The notes: a model not told the origin generated them from the letters alone. A DNA stretch of 64,000 nt from an uncultured Lachnoclostridium sp. (GCA_930986645.1 CAKNJS010000006.1:1-64000); one strand, 5' to 3'; shown: positions 18,278 to 29,537, counted from the stretch's first letter. A program made the numbers and translations.

Positions 18278-21200
18278 TTATTTATCCAGCGTATCCATAC
18301 GCAGTCCCCGAATATCTTCTAATACTCTCCTCACTGTTTCAAGCACGCTCTCACCTGTATCTTTTTTGCTTTTTCCCAGCTTCCGGTAGAGGAAATACGG
18401 CGGTTCCTCTGTCTTAAATGCAAGATCTTTTCCGTACCCTGAAAGCATGGCAGGGATTTTCTGAGGATCGATCTTCGCCCGCTCATACATAGTGAAGCGT
18501 ATATCCTTCCCTTTCTGCTCAACGGCCGTCACATATGCGGAATGCGCAAGACCCTTCAATGCAGCGATATGAAGGAGCTGCTGCACTTTCTTCGGGATAT
18601 CCCCGAAACGGTCGATCAGCTCTTCTGTCATATCATCCATCTCTTCTTCATTTTCAATTGCCGCGATCCTTTTATAGATATCCAGCTTCTGGTATTCATT
18701 CCGGATATAGGATTCAGGAATGTAAGCGTCAATATTGAGATCGATCGTTGTTGTGAAGATTTCTTCTTCCCCTTCTCCTTTGAGCCTCAGCACTGCTTCG
18801 TTGAGCATCTTACAGTACATATCATATCCCACAGCTTCCATGTGGCCGCTCTGGGCTTCTCCGAGCAGATTGCCCGCCCCCCTGATTTCAAGGTCGCGCA
18901 TGGCGATCTTAATGCCGGATCCCAGATCTGTAAACTCCCGGATCGCAGCAAGCCGTTTTTCCGCCACTTCCTTTAAAAGCTTATCTCTGCGGTATAGAAG
19001 GAAGGCATAAGCCATGCGGTTAGAACGTCCCACACGTCCTCTGAGCTGATAGAGCTGGGAGAGGCCGAACCGGTCTGCATCTTGAATAATCATTGTATTC
19101 GCATTCGGAATATCAAGTCCTGTTTCAATGATCGTTGTAGACACAAGAACGTCAATGTCCCCGTTGATAAAGTCATACATAATATCTTCAAGCTCTCTCT
19201 CCCTCATCTGTCCGTGGGCATAGGATATATTTGCTTCCGGGATCATCTTCTGGAGGCGCCCGGCCACATCGGCGATATCATTTACCCTGTTGTAGACATA
19301 GTATACCTGCCCTCCGCGGGAGAGTTCTCTTTCAATTGCCTCACGCACCATCTCATCATTGTATTCCATCACATAAGTCTGGACCGGCATACGGTCATGG
19401 GGAGCTTCTTCAAGCACGCTCATATCACGGATTCCGATCAGGCTCATGTGCAGTGTTCTCGGAATCGGAGTAGCGGTCAGTGTCAGAACGTCTATATTCT
19501 CCCGCAGCTTCTTGATCTTCTCCTTATGCGCTACTCCAAAGCGCTGCTCCTCGTCAATGATCAGCAGCCCGAGATCTTTAAAGCCAACATCTTTGGAGAG
19601 GAGACGGTGGGTTCCGATCACAATATCCACCAGCCCTTTTTTCAGATCCTCCACTGTCTTTTTCTGCTGGTAAGACGACCGGAAACGGCATAGAAGGTCG
19701 ATCCGCACCGGGAAGTCTTTCAGTCTCTGGACAAACGTATTGTAATGCTGCTGGGCAAGGATTGTGGTCGGGACGAGGTATACCACCTGTTTTCCTTCCT
19801 GCACCGCCTTAAATGCCGCGCGGATGGCTATCTCGGTCTTACCGTATCCCACATCCCCGCAGATCAGCCGGTCCATGATCTTGCTGCTCTCCATATCATG
19901 TTTCGTATCTTCAATCGCCTGAATCTGATCTTCAGTCTCCTCAAAGGGAAACATCTCCTCAAATTCCTTCTGCCATACCGTATCCGGCCCGTAGACAAAC
20001 CCTTCCGCCCTCTGTCTTGCAGCGTAGAGCTTAACGAGATCTTCTGCAACAGACTGAACTGCTTTTCTGACCTGACTCTTAGTCTTTCCCCACTGAACAG
20101 TTCCCAGCTTGTTCAGCTTCGGTCTCTTTGCTTCCGCCCCTGCATATTTCTGGATCAGATCCATCTGGGCAGCAGGGATATAAAGCACGCCCCCGTCCGC
20201 ATATGATATTTTCAAATAATCCTTTACAACCTTATCTACTTCGATCTTCTCGATTCCGTTATAGATTCCGATTCCATGGTTCTCGTGCACCACATAATCA
20301 CCGGGCTTGAGTTCGGCAAAATCCTGTATCTTCTGTCCTTCATATCGTTTCCGGCGCTTCTTCTTTTTCTTCCGTCCGAAAATATCCGATTCCGAGATGA
20401 CCATAAATTTCAGCATGGGATATTCATATCCTTCGGCTGCATACCCGTATGCCGCCATGATCTCTCCCGGTTTTACCTCCCTCTCCATATCCTCACTGTA
20501 GAAACTGCTGAGATCATAATCTCTCAGATCCTCGGCAAGACGCTTTGCCCTCGTCCTTGATCCGGAGAGCAGCACCACTCTGTATCCGTTTCTCTTCAAA
20601 CGTTTCAGATCTCTCGTGAGCATTTCGAAGCTGTTATTATACGGATTTACGCTCTTCGTCTGTATACTGTACGTACCGCGAACATGAAAGGCTCCGCATC
20701 TGGACTCCAGCGTGGTGAGCGCGATTCCGCTGTAACTGTTCATCCTGTTGATAATATCCTGAGTCTTATAGACTGTCAGACCGCCATCCGTGCTTTCTTC
20801 CATGCCGGACTCTATCCGGTTTTCTCTGCTGCGGAAATACTCCTGTTCCGCTTCCTCCGACATTTCCTGAAGCCGTGCGGGCTCATCCATGAACAAAATT
20901 GTCTTATCTTTTGGAAAATAATCTAAAAAAGGAACCGTCTCTATTGTGTCCTTCCAGTTTTCCGATGCAGGATAAATCACGACACTCTCCAGATTTTCCA
21001 CAGACCTCTGGCTCTCCACATCAAAACTTCTCAGAGAGTCAATCTCATCCCCCCACAGTTCAATCCTGACCGGAAGTTCTTCTGTAAGCGGATATACATC
21101 CATAATACCGCCTCGGACAGCAAACTGTCCCGGACCTTCGATCTGGCTTTCTCTCTCATAGCCCATATCCGTCAGTCTCTCTTCCAGCCTTGACAGATCG

Positions 21201-21643
21201 ATCTCATCTCCGCCTTTCAGAGCGATCCGCTGTTCTTTCAGCTGTTCCGGGCGGGACAGTCCGTCCAGAAAAGCATCCATCACAGTGATGACCGTGATAA
21301 CTTTCCCGTCTTCCTTCTCCATCAGGGCACGCAGTACACACATGCGCTGGTCTGTCAGCTGTTTTCCTTTGATATCGACATAGTAAAAAAGCAGATCTCT
21401 TGCAGGATAAAAGAAGACATCATCCGTAAAAATCCGATACTCCTCATATGCTTTTTTCGCCTTTTCCTCACTGGAAAAAACGATGACTCTGTATTCAAAG
21501 CCATCGCCTAAAGCATACGTCAGATGTGTTTTCTGGGATCCCGCGCAGCCGGATATCTGCAGGAATCCCTTTCCCTTCTTTCTGTCCTTTAATATATCCT
21601 GATAATCCGCCAGCTCAGCCAGCGGCGCAAGTAAAGCCTGCAT
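18278..21643 (-). CDS. mfd: Transcription-repair coupling factor
   Basis: CarD-like domain, [40 protein letters not shown]; start at [14 protein letters not shown]. Confidence 0.97.
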   Translation of the reverse strand: MQALLAPLAELADYQDILKDRKKGKGFLQISGCAGSQKTHLTYALGDGFEYRVIVFSSEEKAKKAYEEYRIFTDDVFFYPARDLLFYYVDIKGKQLTDQRMCVLRALMEKEDGKVITVITVMDAFLDGLSRPEQLKEQRIALKGGDEIDLSRLEERLTDMGYERESQIEGPGQFAVRGGIMDVYPLTEELPVRIELWGDEIDSLRSFDVESQRSVENLESVVIYPASENWKDTIETVPFLDYFPKDKTILFMDEPARLQEMSEEAEQEYFRSRENRIESGMEESTDGGLTVYKTQDIINRMNSYSGIALTTLESRCGAFHVRGTYSIQTKSVNPYNNSFEMLTRDLKRLKRNGYRVVLLSGSRTRAKRLAEDLRDYDLSSFYSEDMEREVKPGEIMAAYGYAAEGYEYPMLKFMVISESDIFGRKKKKKRRKRYEGQKIQDFAELKPGDYVVHENHGIGIYNGIEKIEVDKVVKDYLKISYADGGVLYIPAAQMDLIQKYAGAEAKRPKLNKLGTVQWGKTKSQVRKAVQSVAEDLVKLYAARQRAEGFVYGPDTVWQKEFEEMFPFEETEDQIQAIEDTKHDMESSKIMDRLICGDVGYGKTEIAIRAAFKAVQEGKQVVYLVPTTILAQQHYNTFVQRLKDFPVRIDLLCRFRSSYQQKKTVEDLKKGLVDIVIGTHRLLSKDVGFKDLGLLIIDEEQRFGVAHKEKIKKLRENIDVLTLTATPIPRTLHMSLIGIRDMSVLEEAPHDRMPVQTYVMEYNDEMVREAIERELSRGGQVYYVYNRVNDIADVAGRLQKMIPEANISYAHGQMRERELEDIMYDFINGDIDVLVSTTIIETGLDIPNANTMIIQDADRFGLSQLYQLRGRVGRSNRMAYAFLLYRRDKLLKEVAEKRLAAIREFTDLGSGIKIAMRDLEIRGAGNLLGEAQSGHMEAVGYDMYCKMLNEAVLRLKGEGEEEIFTTTIDLNIDAYIPESYIRNEYQKLDIYKRIAAIENEEEMDDMTEELIDRFGDIPKKVQQLLHIAALKGLAHSAYVTAVEQKGKDIRFTMYERAKIDPQKIPAMLSGYGKDLAFKTEEPPYFLYRKLGKSKKDTGESVLETVRRVLEDIRGLRMDTLDK

Positions 21644-21717
21644 ATTCTTTTCCCCTTTTCTGCAATCCCCCGGATATCCTGATCTTTTCCAAGTTTTTAC
21701 CGGCCGGTCTTCCAAAA

Positions 21718-22299
21718 TTACGGTTCCGCTTTCTTCCTGCGGTTAAATTCACTCATTGCATCCCCGATCCTGCCTGAGAGAATCATTCCTGCCGCACGGA
21801 CAGCATTGTCATATCCCTCATCCATAAGTTCCATTTCTGCTTTTGAGAAATGTCCGAGCACATAATCGGCGAGATCGTATTTTGACGGTTTTTCCCCCAC
21901 TCCGACACGAATCCGCGGAAATATCTGCGTGCCGAGATGAGAAATAATATTTTTAATGCCGTTATGACCTCCTGCACTTCCTTTTTCACGGATGCGCAGC
22001 TGTCCGACCCCCAGATTAATGTCATCATATATTACGATGAGCTCGTGTTCTTCATCTATCTTGTAATAATCCACCAGACTCCTTATACTCTCCCCGCTTA
22101 AATTCATATATGTCTGTGGCTTGGCGAGTATCACTTTCTGCCCCTCGATAATGCCCTTTCCGACAAGTGCTCTGTGTTTTCTGGCGTCTACCGGTATATT
22201 GTATTTATCCGCAAGCCGGTCTATTACATCGAATCCTGCATTATGCCTCGTGCCCTCATACTGTCTGCCAGGGTTCCCGAGTCCTGCTATAATAAACAT
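21718..22299 (-). CDS. pth: Peptidyl-tRNA hydrolase
   Basis: MFIIAGLGNPGRQYEGTRHNAGFDVID; KPQTYMNLSGES; GSAGGHNGIKNI. Confidence 0.97.
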   Translation of the reverse strand: MFIIAGLGNPGRQYEGTRHNAGFDVIDRLADKYNIPVDARKHRALVGKGIIEGQKVILAKPQTYMNLSGESIRSLVDYYKIDEEHELIVIYDDINLGVGQLRIREKGSAGGHNGIKNIISHLGTQIFPRIRVGVGEKPSKYDLADYVLGHFSKAEMELMDEGYDNAVRAAGMILSGRIGDAMSEFNRRKKAEP

Positions 22300-22512
22300 G
22301 CCCTTATAACCTCCATGTTCTGTATATATCTTAATCATTTTACAGGATCTGGCAGCATCAGCTGCTGCCGGATCGTGCCGCATAGCTATTTTACAGTATC
22401 CTCTTGTCTTTGTCACGCAAAAGCCGTGAATATTTTCCTGTTTCCGTTCATACACTTAATAAAAAGCGGACCGCCGTATACCGGCAGCCAATTTTATCGG
22501 GGAGGTAACTCT

Positions 22513-22947
22513 ATGGGTTCCAGAACTAAAATCGTTGTCCTGCACATGAAAGAGATCATATACACTGCCATCTTCGCAGCGCTGGCAGTTGTGCTTGTTG
22601 TTCTTCTGATCATCATGTTCCGCCCGGACAGCAGTAAAGATCAGGCAGACACCGGAAAACGGTACACACCGGGCATCTATACCTCTGCACTTACATTAAA
22701 TAACACAAATCTTGAAGTAGAGGTCACAGTAGATGAATCCCGCATCAATTCTATCCGGTTCTCCAATATTGACGAGACGGTGACCGCAATGTTCCCGCTC
22801 ATCCAGCCTGCCATAGAGGACATTGCCGAACAGATCTATGAAACACAGTCACTCGACGATATCACACTGCCGGATGACACACCTTATACATCCCAGATGA
22901 TTCTGGATGCGATCCGTGAGGCCGTTGAAAAAGCCGCAGTCAGATAA
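22513..22947 (+). CDS. Single-pass membrane protein with FMN_bind-like extracytoplasmic domain
   Basis: TM segment IIYTAIFAALAVVLVVLLIIMF, then YTPGIYTSALTLNNTNLEVEVTVDESRI...; RBS GGGGAGG. Confidence 0.6.
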   Translation: MGSRTKIVVLHMKEIIYTAIFAALAVVLVVLLIIMFRPDSSKDQADTGKRYTPGIYTSALTLNNTNLEVEVTVDESRINSIRFSNIDETVTAMFPLIQPAIEDIAEQIYETQSLDDITLPDDTPYTSQMILDAIREAVEKAAVR

Positions 22948-22958
22948 AACTGCGGCTT
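22931..22958 (+). terminator. Hairpin overlapping the stop codon, possible terminator
   Basis: AGCCGCAGT-CAGATAAA-ACTGCGGCT; U-tract is weak. Confidence 0.45.
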
Positions 22959-22990
22959 AACTCATTTATATTCTGAAGATGCAGAGCCTT

Positions 22991-23254
22991 TCATCCCTCT
23001 ACGATCAGATATCTGCCATCCGGAAGAGCGAACACCTCTGATGCTTCTTCCAGATCTTCCGGATCCAGTCCGTCTACATCCACGCCCTCTTCCTCAAAAT
23101 ATTCCCGTACCTCGGCCAGAGAATCAACAACCACTGCCATACAGTCCTCGAGGAACGCTTCAGCTTCCTCTAGCGTACCGGCTACCGGCTCATCAAAAAG
23201 TTTTCCCTGATCTTTTAAAAAAGTCTTCAGACATACTTCATTGTATTCACTCAT
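22991..23254 (-). CDS. Small acidic protein of unknown function
   Basis: 87 aa, no motif I can name; tightly spaced with the following HAD gene. Confidence 0.6.
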   Translation of the reverse strand: MSEYNEVCLKTFLKDQGKLFDEPVAGTLEEAEAFLEDCMAVVVDSLAEVREYFEEEGVDVDGLDPEDLEEASEVFALPDGRYLIVEG

Positions 23255-23257
23255 AGT

Positions 23258-23920
23258 TTATTCCTTTTCCTTTATAGTCATTAGTATCTCATCTGTCGAG
23301 TCTGCAATCCGGTATGGTTTCGCAGCCTCCAATACATCTCTCGAACGGAACCCCCACGTAACAAGAACGGTATCCATCCCTGCCGCTTTTCCAGTCGCGC
23401 CGTCCACTTCAGAATCCCCGATATAAAGTGTTTCTGAAGGTTTTAAGCCGAATTCATCTGCAATAGAAAGCACAGCTGTCGGATCCGGTTTTCTCGGCAC
23501 TCCGTCCTTCTGCCCCTGTATATGGTCAAAGACATTTTTTCCGAATATCTCCTCCACGACATGGACAGCCTGACGATCCGGCTTGTTTGAGAGTACCCCG
23601 AGCTTTAACCCCTGCGCTTTCATCTCTTTGAGCATATCCGGGATACCGGGATACGGTTTTACGCGGTACGTACAGCACTTGTCAAATATGCGGAGATACA
23701 ATTCATATGCTTCATCAAATCTTGTCAGTTTGTCATCTCCTGATGCTTTCAGCGTCTTTTCGATCAATACTTTTGCACCGTTTCCGACAAACTCTCTGCA
23801 CTGTTCTGTAGTGATCTGCGGCATATTCATCTCTTTCATTGTCTCGTTCACTGAATACGCAAGTGATTCCAGTGTATCGGTTAAAGTTCCGTCCAGATCA
23901 AATATACAAGCTCTATACAT
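23258..23920 (-). CDS. HAD-family hydrolase (phosphoglycolate phosphatase-like)
   Basis: CIFDLDGTLTDTLESL; VLSNKPD; YIGDSEVDGATGKAAGM. Confidence 0.92.
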   Translation of the reverse strand: MYRACIFDLDGTLTDTLESLAYSVNETMKEMNMPQITTEQCREFVGNGAKVLIEKTLKASGDDKLTRFDEAYELYLRIFDKCCTYRVKPYPGIPDMLKEMKAQGLKLGVLSNKPDRQAVHVVEEIFGKNVFDHIQGQKDGVPRKPDPTAVLSIADEFGLKPSETLYIGDSEVDGATGKAAGMDTVLVTWGFRSRDVLEAAKPYRIADSTDEILMTIKEKE

Positions 23921-23968
23921 GGTTTTTCTTCCTCTCTTACGTTTTTCTTAAGTAGTCTATAATCCCCG

Positions 23969-24751
23969 TCACTCTCCGAGAAGGTACCGGCGCATGGTCT
24001 TTAAGGCATTTTTTTCCAGACGGCTGACCTGCGCCTGAGAGATATGAATCTGCTCTGCCACCTCCATCTGGGTCTTTCCTTCAAAGAAACGCAGGGTGAT
24101 AATATACCTTTCCCGCTCATTCAGACGCTCCATAGCCGCCTCGAGCGAGAGCTCTTCCACCCAGTTTTCTTCTTTATTTTTCTTATCGCTGACCTGATCC
24201 ATTACATACAGGGTATCTCCGCCGTCGCTGTACACCGGCTCCTGAAGACTCATGGGACTTTGTATTGCATCCAGCGCAAAAACCACGTCTTCCTTGGCGA
24301 TTCCGATCTCATCGGCTATCTCCTGTACTGTGGGCTCCTTCATGTACTGGCGGATGTATCCTTCTTTTGCATAAATCGCTTTATACGCCGTATCGCGAAG
24401 CGATCTGCTGACACGGATAGGACTGTTATCTCTCAGATACCTGCGTATCTCTCCGATGATCATCGGAACCGCATATGTTGAAAATTTTACCATCCTCGAC
24501 GGGTCAAAGTGATCCACCGCCTTCATCAGGCCCACGCAGCCGATCTGAAACAGATCATCCGCATTTTCACTGCTTCCTTCAAAACGTTTGATCACACTCA
24601 AAACCAGCCTCAGATTTCCCTTGATATATGTCTCCCGCGCTTCTTCATCTCCGGCTTTGATTTTCTCAAAAAGTTCTTCTTTCTCTTCCTCTTTCAGAAG
24701 CGGAAGTTTCGATGTGTTTACTCCGCACAGTTCAACCTTGTTCACCATCAT
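23969..24751 (-). CDS. sigG: RNA polymerase sporulation sigma factor SigG
   Basis: NKVELCGVNTSKLPLLKEEEKEELFEKIKAGDEEARE...; MVKFSTYAVPMIIGEIRRYLRDNSPIRVSRSLRD. Confidence 0.93.
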   Translation of the reverse strand: MMVNKVELCGVNTSKLPLLKEEEKEELFEKIKAGDEEARETYIKGNLRLVLSVIKRFEGSSENADDLFQIGCVGLMKAVDHFDPSRMVKFSTYAVPMIIGEIRRYLRDNSPIRVSRSLRDTAYKAIYAKEGYIRQYMKEPTVQEIADEIGIAKEDVVFALDAIQSPMSLQEPVYSDGGDTLYVMDQVSDKKNKEENWVEELSLEAAMERLNERERYIITLRFFEGKTQMEVAEQIHISQAQVSRLEKNALKTMRRYLLGE

Positions 24752-24886
24752 GGCAAGAATCCTCCTAAGCAGTTTATACTTAGAATGATTCTCACCAGAC
24801 GGATAAGATATTCCGAAAGTCGGAAAATTTTATAAACTTTTAGTCCTTGACAAAATCGCGGTTAAGTATATGGTTAAGCCTCCGGA

Positions 24887-26497
24887 TCAGTCGTCAGTCT
24901 CCCATTTTTCTGCAAGATTATTAATCTGTGCTTCGAATTTGGCTTTATCTTTATTTGACAATCCCTCATTCCTGTTAATCACGTCAAGCAGATGCTTTCC
25001 TGCTGCCAGCAGTCTCTCAAATGCAGAATCTGCCCTGCGCTGCGCTGGTTTTTTAGCCTTGACCGGAATTCTGACTCCCTCGCTTATGATCTCGTTCGTC
25101 AGAAGATCGACTTCGCAGGAGGGATAAGGCGCCCACGTACTGTATCCGAACTGCTCGCGGACCGTCTCTGCAAATTTATCGGTCACGGCATCTTCCCCGT
25201 GCACTACGAAGACTCTCTCAACCGGCGAATGGAATTCTCCTACCCATTTGAGCAGTCCGTTCATATCCGCATGGCCGCTGATGCCGTGAAGGCTCTCGAT
25301 TCTGGCGTGTACTTCTATCGGTTCTCCGAAAAGCTTTACATTCTTCTCCCCCTCCAGAAGTCTCCGTCCGAGCGTACCGCTGGCCTGATACCCCACGAAC
25401 AGGATCGTACACTCCGGACGCCAGAGATTATGTTTCAGATGATGGCGTATGCGCCCCGCATCACACATGCCCGATGCGGATATGATAACCTTCGGCTTTT
25501 CAATAAAGTTGATCATCTTGGAATCATCGCTTGTCGTCGATGTATGAAGGCCCGGAAATACAAGCGGATTAATTCCTGCATTTACAAGTTTCATAGCCTC
25601 TTCATCAAAGCAGTCTCTCATATTCATGCTGAATACCTTAGTCGCCTCGATCGCAAGCGGACTATCCAGATACACGTCGAAATCCGGATAGCCGGGCATA
25701 AGATTTTTCTCCTTGATTTCCCTGATAAAATAGAGCATTTCCTGAGTTCTTCCGACTGCAAAAGAAGGAATAACAACATTTCCGCCCCGGTCAAAGGTTT
25801 CTTTTATAATTCTTGTAAAATCACCCAGATAATCCGGTTTTTCTGCCGTGTGGATACGGTCTCCGTATGTGGATTCCATGACAATGTAATCAGCGGAATG
25901 TGTATACTGAGGATCCTTGATAATAGGCTGATCCAGATTGCCCACATCGCCTGAAAAGACAATTTTCTTCGTCACATTTCCCTCCGCCGCCCACACTTCA
26001 ATGCTCGCCGATCCGAGCAGGTGTCCCACGTCGGTAAAACGTATATCGATGCCTTCACAGATAGCAATCCTCTCTCCATACTGGCAGGGAACAAGAAGTT
26101 CGATTGCATCGAGGGCATCCTGCATTACATACACCGGCTCATACTCCGGTCTGCCGGCTCTTTTCCCCTTTCTGTTCCGCCATTCAGCCTCAAATTCCTG
26201 GATGTGCGCACTGTCCCGAAGCATAATGTTGCAAAGATCCGCAGTGGCAAAGGTGGCAAAAATCTGTCCTTTAAATCCGTTCTTTACCAGTTTGGGAATC
26301 ATCCCCGAGTGATCAATGTGCGCATGGGTCAGAAATACATAATCAATATCCTTTTCCGGTACTGGAAGCCCCGGATTCTCATATAAGTCCGGTCCCTGCT
26401 CCATACCGCAGTCGATCAGGATATTTTTCCCCGCTGCCTGCAGAAAATGGCAGCTTCCCGTCACCTCATGGGCTGCTCCGATAAAAGTCAGTTTCAT
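24887..26497 (-). CDS. MBL-fold beta-CASP RNA metallohydrolase
   Basis: HAHIDHSG; beta-CASP region; SGHADMNGLLKW; FVVHGEDAV. Confidence 0.92.
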   Translation of the reverse strand: MKLTFIGAAHEVTGSCHFLQAAGKNILIDCGMEQGPDLYENPGLPVPEKDIDYVFLTHAHIDHSGMIPKLVKNGFKGQIFATFATADLCNIMLRDSAHIQEFEAEWRNRKGKRAGRPEYEPVYVMQDALDAIELLVPCQYGERIAICEGIDIRFTDVGHLLGSASIEVWAAEGNVTKKIVFSGDVGNLDQPIIKDPQYTHSADYIVMESTYGDRIHTAEKPDYLGDFTRIIKETFDRGGNVVIPSFAVGRTQEMLYFIREIKEKNLMPGYPDFDVYLDSPLAIEATKVFSMNMRDCFDEEAMKLVNAGINPLVFPGLHTSTTSDDSKMINFIEKPKVIISASGMCDAGRIRHHLKHNLWRPECTILFVGYQASGTLGRRLLEGEKNVKLFGEPIEVHARIESLHGISGHADMNGLLKWVGEFHSPVERVFVVHGEDAVTDKFAETVREQFGYSTWAPYPSCEVDLLTNEIISEGVRIPVKAKKPAQRRADSAFERLLAAGKHLLDVINRNEGLSNKDKAKFEAQINNLAEKWETDD

Positions 26498-26532
26498 AGT
26501 CTCACCAGCCTTTTCGCTTTTCTTCTATTGTA

Positions 26533-27177
26533 TCACACTGTCTTCCATTTTTTTACTTTCTCTTTATAAAAGATCATTCCTTCTTTTAAAATTACGGCTT
26601 TTCCATCCTTTATCTCCACCAGAGTTACCGAACAGTTCGGCGGCACTTCATCCTTCCAGAAATGCTCCGTCGAAAGATTCCCCCTGATCCTGTTTAAAAG
26701 AGAGGTCATTGCCGCCCCATGTGTAGATACAAGGATGCTCTTGTCAGCCAGATCTTCCCGCTCCTCCATCTCTCTCAGGAAATCTCCTGTACGTTCGTAG
26801 AGACAGAGAATTGTCTCCCCGTCTTCCGGAGGGATATAATTCGCCGTATCGTTAAAAAAACGATTGAACGCCTCGCTTTTCTCATCAGCCTGTTCCCCTC
26901 CGCAGAAAAGGCCTTCATAACTGCCAAAACTGATTTCCTGAAGCCGGTCATCCTCAAACAGCGGGATATCCCGCCCCTTCAGTATTATCTGTGCCGTCTC
27001 CTTTGCACGCAGCAGCGGACTGGTGTATGCAAGATCAATCGGTATATCGCGCATGCCCTCGGCCGTCTCCTCTGCGAGCCTTCTTCCATAGTCATTCAGA
27101 GGGATATCAGTCCTGCCCTGTACCTTATGTCTTCTATTCCAGTCCGTTTCACCGTGACGTACGATGTAAAGTAACAT
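26533..27177 (-). CDS. Histidine phosphatase (phosphoglycerate mutase-like)
   Basis: LYIVRHGETDWNRRHKVQGRTDIPLN; STHGAAM. Confidence 0.92.
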   Translation of the reverse strand: MLLYIVRHGETDWNRRHKVQGRTDIPLNDYGRRLAEETAEGMRDIPIDLAYTSPLLRAKETAQIILKGRDIPLFEDDRLQEISFGSYEGLFCGGEQADEKSEAFNRFFNDTANYIPPEDGETILCLYERTGDFLREMEEREDLADKSILVSTHGAAMTSLLNRIRGNLSTEHFWKDEVPPNCSVTLVEIKDGKAVILKEGMIFYKEKVKKWKTV

Positions 27178-27745
27178 AAAACCGCCTCTTTTTTATCAAA
27201 TGCTTTCCCGCATGTTTTTTCAGAACATTTTTCCTGATGTACCGGTATGTCTTCTCCTCTCCCTGCTCTGCAAGCATGTGGAGAAGCCGCTCAAGAAGAG
27301 CCCTTGTCTCCGGATGCATAAGCTCTCCCGCCTTTCCGTTCAGATAATATTCCAGCGGGTCGCTGTCCCTGTATTTCTCCCCCTTATACACCTTGCTTGC
27401 TGCAATTCTGTCAAGGAACATCTCCACCACATACCGGACCGGCATCTTCATTCCCGCCAGCAGTCTGTCTCCGTTCAGGCAGTAGTCGATCCAGTATTCA
27501 TAATGATGTTTATTCCTTCCTTTATGGTGAAGCCATGCAGATGAATATCCTTTATCCTCTCGTTCTGCATTATTGGGGCTTCGGGTGCCCTGATAGTATT
27601 TACACCCCACGAGGAATTCCGCAGGGCTGTACTTGGACAGGTCATGAAGCAGCCCCTGCCGGTACAGCCCCACCCGGAAACACTCCTTCATAACAAGAAT
27701 CTTATGCTTGGTTATAGTCTCAAAATGTGCCAGTGCCTTTATCAT
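27149..27745 (-). CDS. DUF5662-like protein with HD-like histidines
   Basis: MIKALAHFETITKHKILVMKECFRVGLYRQGLLHDLSKYSP...; family name from recollection. Confidence 0.7.
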   Translation of the reverse strand: MIKALAHFETITKHKILVMKECFRVGLYRQGLLHDLSKYSPAEFLVGCKYYQGTRSPNNAEREDKGYSSAWLHHKGRNKHHYEYWIDYCLNGDRLLAGMKMPVRYVVEMFLDRIAASKVYKGEKYRDSDPLEYYLNGKAGELMHPETRALLERLLHMLAEQGEEKTYRYIRKNVLKKHAGKHLIKKRRFYVTLHRTSR

Positions 27746-29523
27746 TTTTCCTGTACGCCGCCTTTTTCTGATGATTTTCTGGTTCTGGAACGGGATACAC
27801 TTTTCTTCGGCTGTTCAGGCAGTTCCACGCTTACCAGCACAGCAATGCTGCGCTCTTTCAGTTCGATCTTCTTCTGGTCTTCTACAGGTACGGGAGGATC
27901 CATAAATCCGTTTTCCGTATCTGCAGCCATGCACCATCTTTTTCCCTTTCCCGGAGACGGGAGCGCATATTCATGGGGCAGCCAGTGCATATTATATGCG
28001 GCGAAGCATTCTGTATCTCCCAGATCTTCCCCGGCATACAGCACACCCAGCTGTCTGCTGTATACTTCCGCTTTCACCTGCCATGCATTCTCTCCGTGGT
28101 AAGATACATCCGGCATGCCGCACGCAGTGCGGTCCAATCCTTTCAGCTCCTCTGCACGGTGCAGGCACGGATGTTTCTTCCGGAATGCGATCAGCTCTTT
28201 TACATAGTTGAAAAGTGTATTGTCGGTTTTCAGTTTTGTCCAGTCAACCCATCCGGTCTCATTGTCCTGACAGTATACATTATTATTGCCCTTCTGACTG
28301 TTATAGAACTCGTCTCCCGCCAGAATGCACGGCGTTCCCTGTGCCAGCAGAAGCAGCTGGAATGCATTTCTCACCTGATTCTTTCTGAGCGCCATAACAG
28401 CCTTTTTACGGCTCGGACCTTCTGCGCCGCAGTTCCAGCTGAAATTAAAATCCGGACCGTCTGTATTGTTTTCTCCATTGGCTTCATTGTGCTTGCAGTC
28501 GTAGGAAACAAGATCCCAGAGCGTAAATCCCGTCTGCGTTGTAATATAATTGCATTTTCCGTCTGATGCTGAATGATGGCTGAGAGCCCAGATAACATCA
28601 TTGATCATATTCTCATCGCCTTTCAGAAAACGGCGCATAATATTCTGGAAAGCATCATCCTTGCGCATCAGCTTGATGTCTTTAAGAAGCGGATCTGCAC
28701 AGAGCATATCCCACGGGACTGAATACGGATTTACAACAAAACCGTCCACATGATACTCCAGCATATAAAACCTGAGACATTCCAGCGCTGTCTGAGGCGG
28801 CACGTCCTGTGTAAACGGCATTTCCAGCACAACTTCAATGCCTGCCTTATGGCACTCTTTCACCATATCTTTGAGCTCATGTACCGCAGAGTTTCCGGCT
28901 GCATAAGCCTCCTTTGGAGCAAAATAATAGGCCGGTCCATATCCCCAGTAGTTAATCTTTGTTTTCGCACATTCATCAAACTCGTAGACCGGCATACACT
29001 GTATCTGGTTAATTCCCAGTTCTTTCAGATAGGGGATCTTCTCAATGACCCCGAGATATGTCCCTTTATGGGAAACTTTAGATGAAGTATGTTTTGTAAA
29101 GCCTCTGACATGCAGACTGTAAGCTGCCACTTCATTCCATGGCAGATGCAGCCTTTCGTCGTTCTCCCAGTCATACTCGGGGGATACAAGTTTTCCCCGG
29201 ATCTCATGTTCCTGAAGATCGCGCTTTCTTCCGAATACCTTCTTTCCGGCAATCTCTCTTACATACGGATCAATGCTGACCTGATCGTCGATCCTGAAAT
29301 TATATTCATATTTTTCTGCATCTATGTCTTCGACTGCCATAAACCGCACTTCACCGATCCCTTCATTTTCAGGCATATCGAATGTACATTCCGGATGTTT
29401 ACGGCCTTCCCGGTAGAGCAGGAGCTCACATTTTTTCCCTGCGGGAACCTGCACTGCAAAATTCACTTTTCTTCCCTCAACAGCCGTGCCAAAGGGCTGC
29501 GGCCTTCCTGATATCTTCTTCAT
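27742..29523 (-). CDS. GH13 alpha-amylase/isoamylase-like glycogen debranching protein
   Basis: Isoamylase-N-like start SGRPQPFGTAVEGRKVNFAVQVP; SLHVRGFTKH; INYWGYGPAYYFAPKEAYA; LLAQGTPCILAGDEF. Confidence 0.85.
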   Translation of the reverse strand: MKKISGRPQPFGTAVEGRKVNFAVQVPAGKKCELLLYREGRKHPECTFDMPENEGIGEVRFMAVEDIDAEKYEYNFRIDDQVSIDPYVREIAGKKVFGRKRDLQEHEIRGKLVSPEYDWENDERLHLPWNEVAAYSLHVRGFTKHTSSKVSHKGTYLGVIEKIPYLKELGINQIQCMPVYEFDECAKTKINYWGYGPAYYFAPKEAYAAGNSAVHELKDMVKECHKAGIEVVLEMPFTQDVPPQTALECLRFYMLEYHVDGFVVNPYSVPWDMLCADPLLKDIKLMRKDDAFQNIMRRFLKGDENMINDVIWALSHHSASDGKCNYITTQTGFTLWDLVSYDCKHNEANGENNTDGPDFNFSWNCGAEGPSRKKAVMALRKNQVRNAFQLLLLAQGTPCILAGDEFYNSQKGNNNVYCQDNETGWVDWTKLKTDNTLFNYVKELIAFRKKHPCLHRAEELKGLDRTACGMPDVSYHGENAWQVKAEVYSRQLGVLYAGEDLGDTECFAAYNMHWLPHEYALPSPGKGKRWCMAADTENGFMDPPVPVEDQKKIELKERSIAVLVSVELPEQPKKSVSRSRTRKSSEKGGVQEK

Positions 29524-29537
29524 ATTCCGTTCCTTTC

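Noticed and set aside
24760-24860. Possible SigF/SigG-type promoter upstream of sigG (GAATA ... CATTCTA)
   Set aside because: Spacing of 21 nt is too long and the -10 has a mismatch; not supportable by eye.
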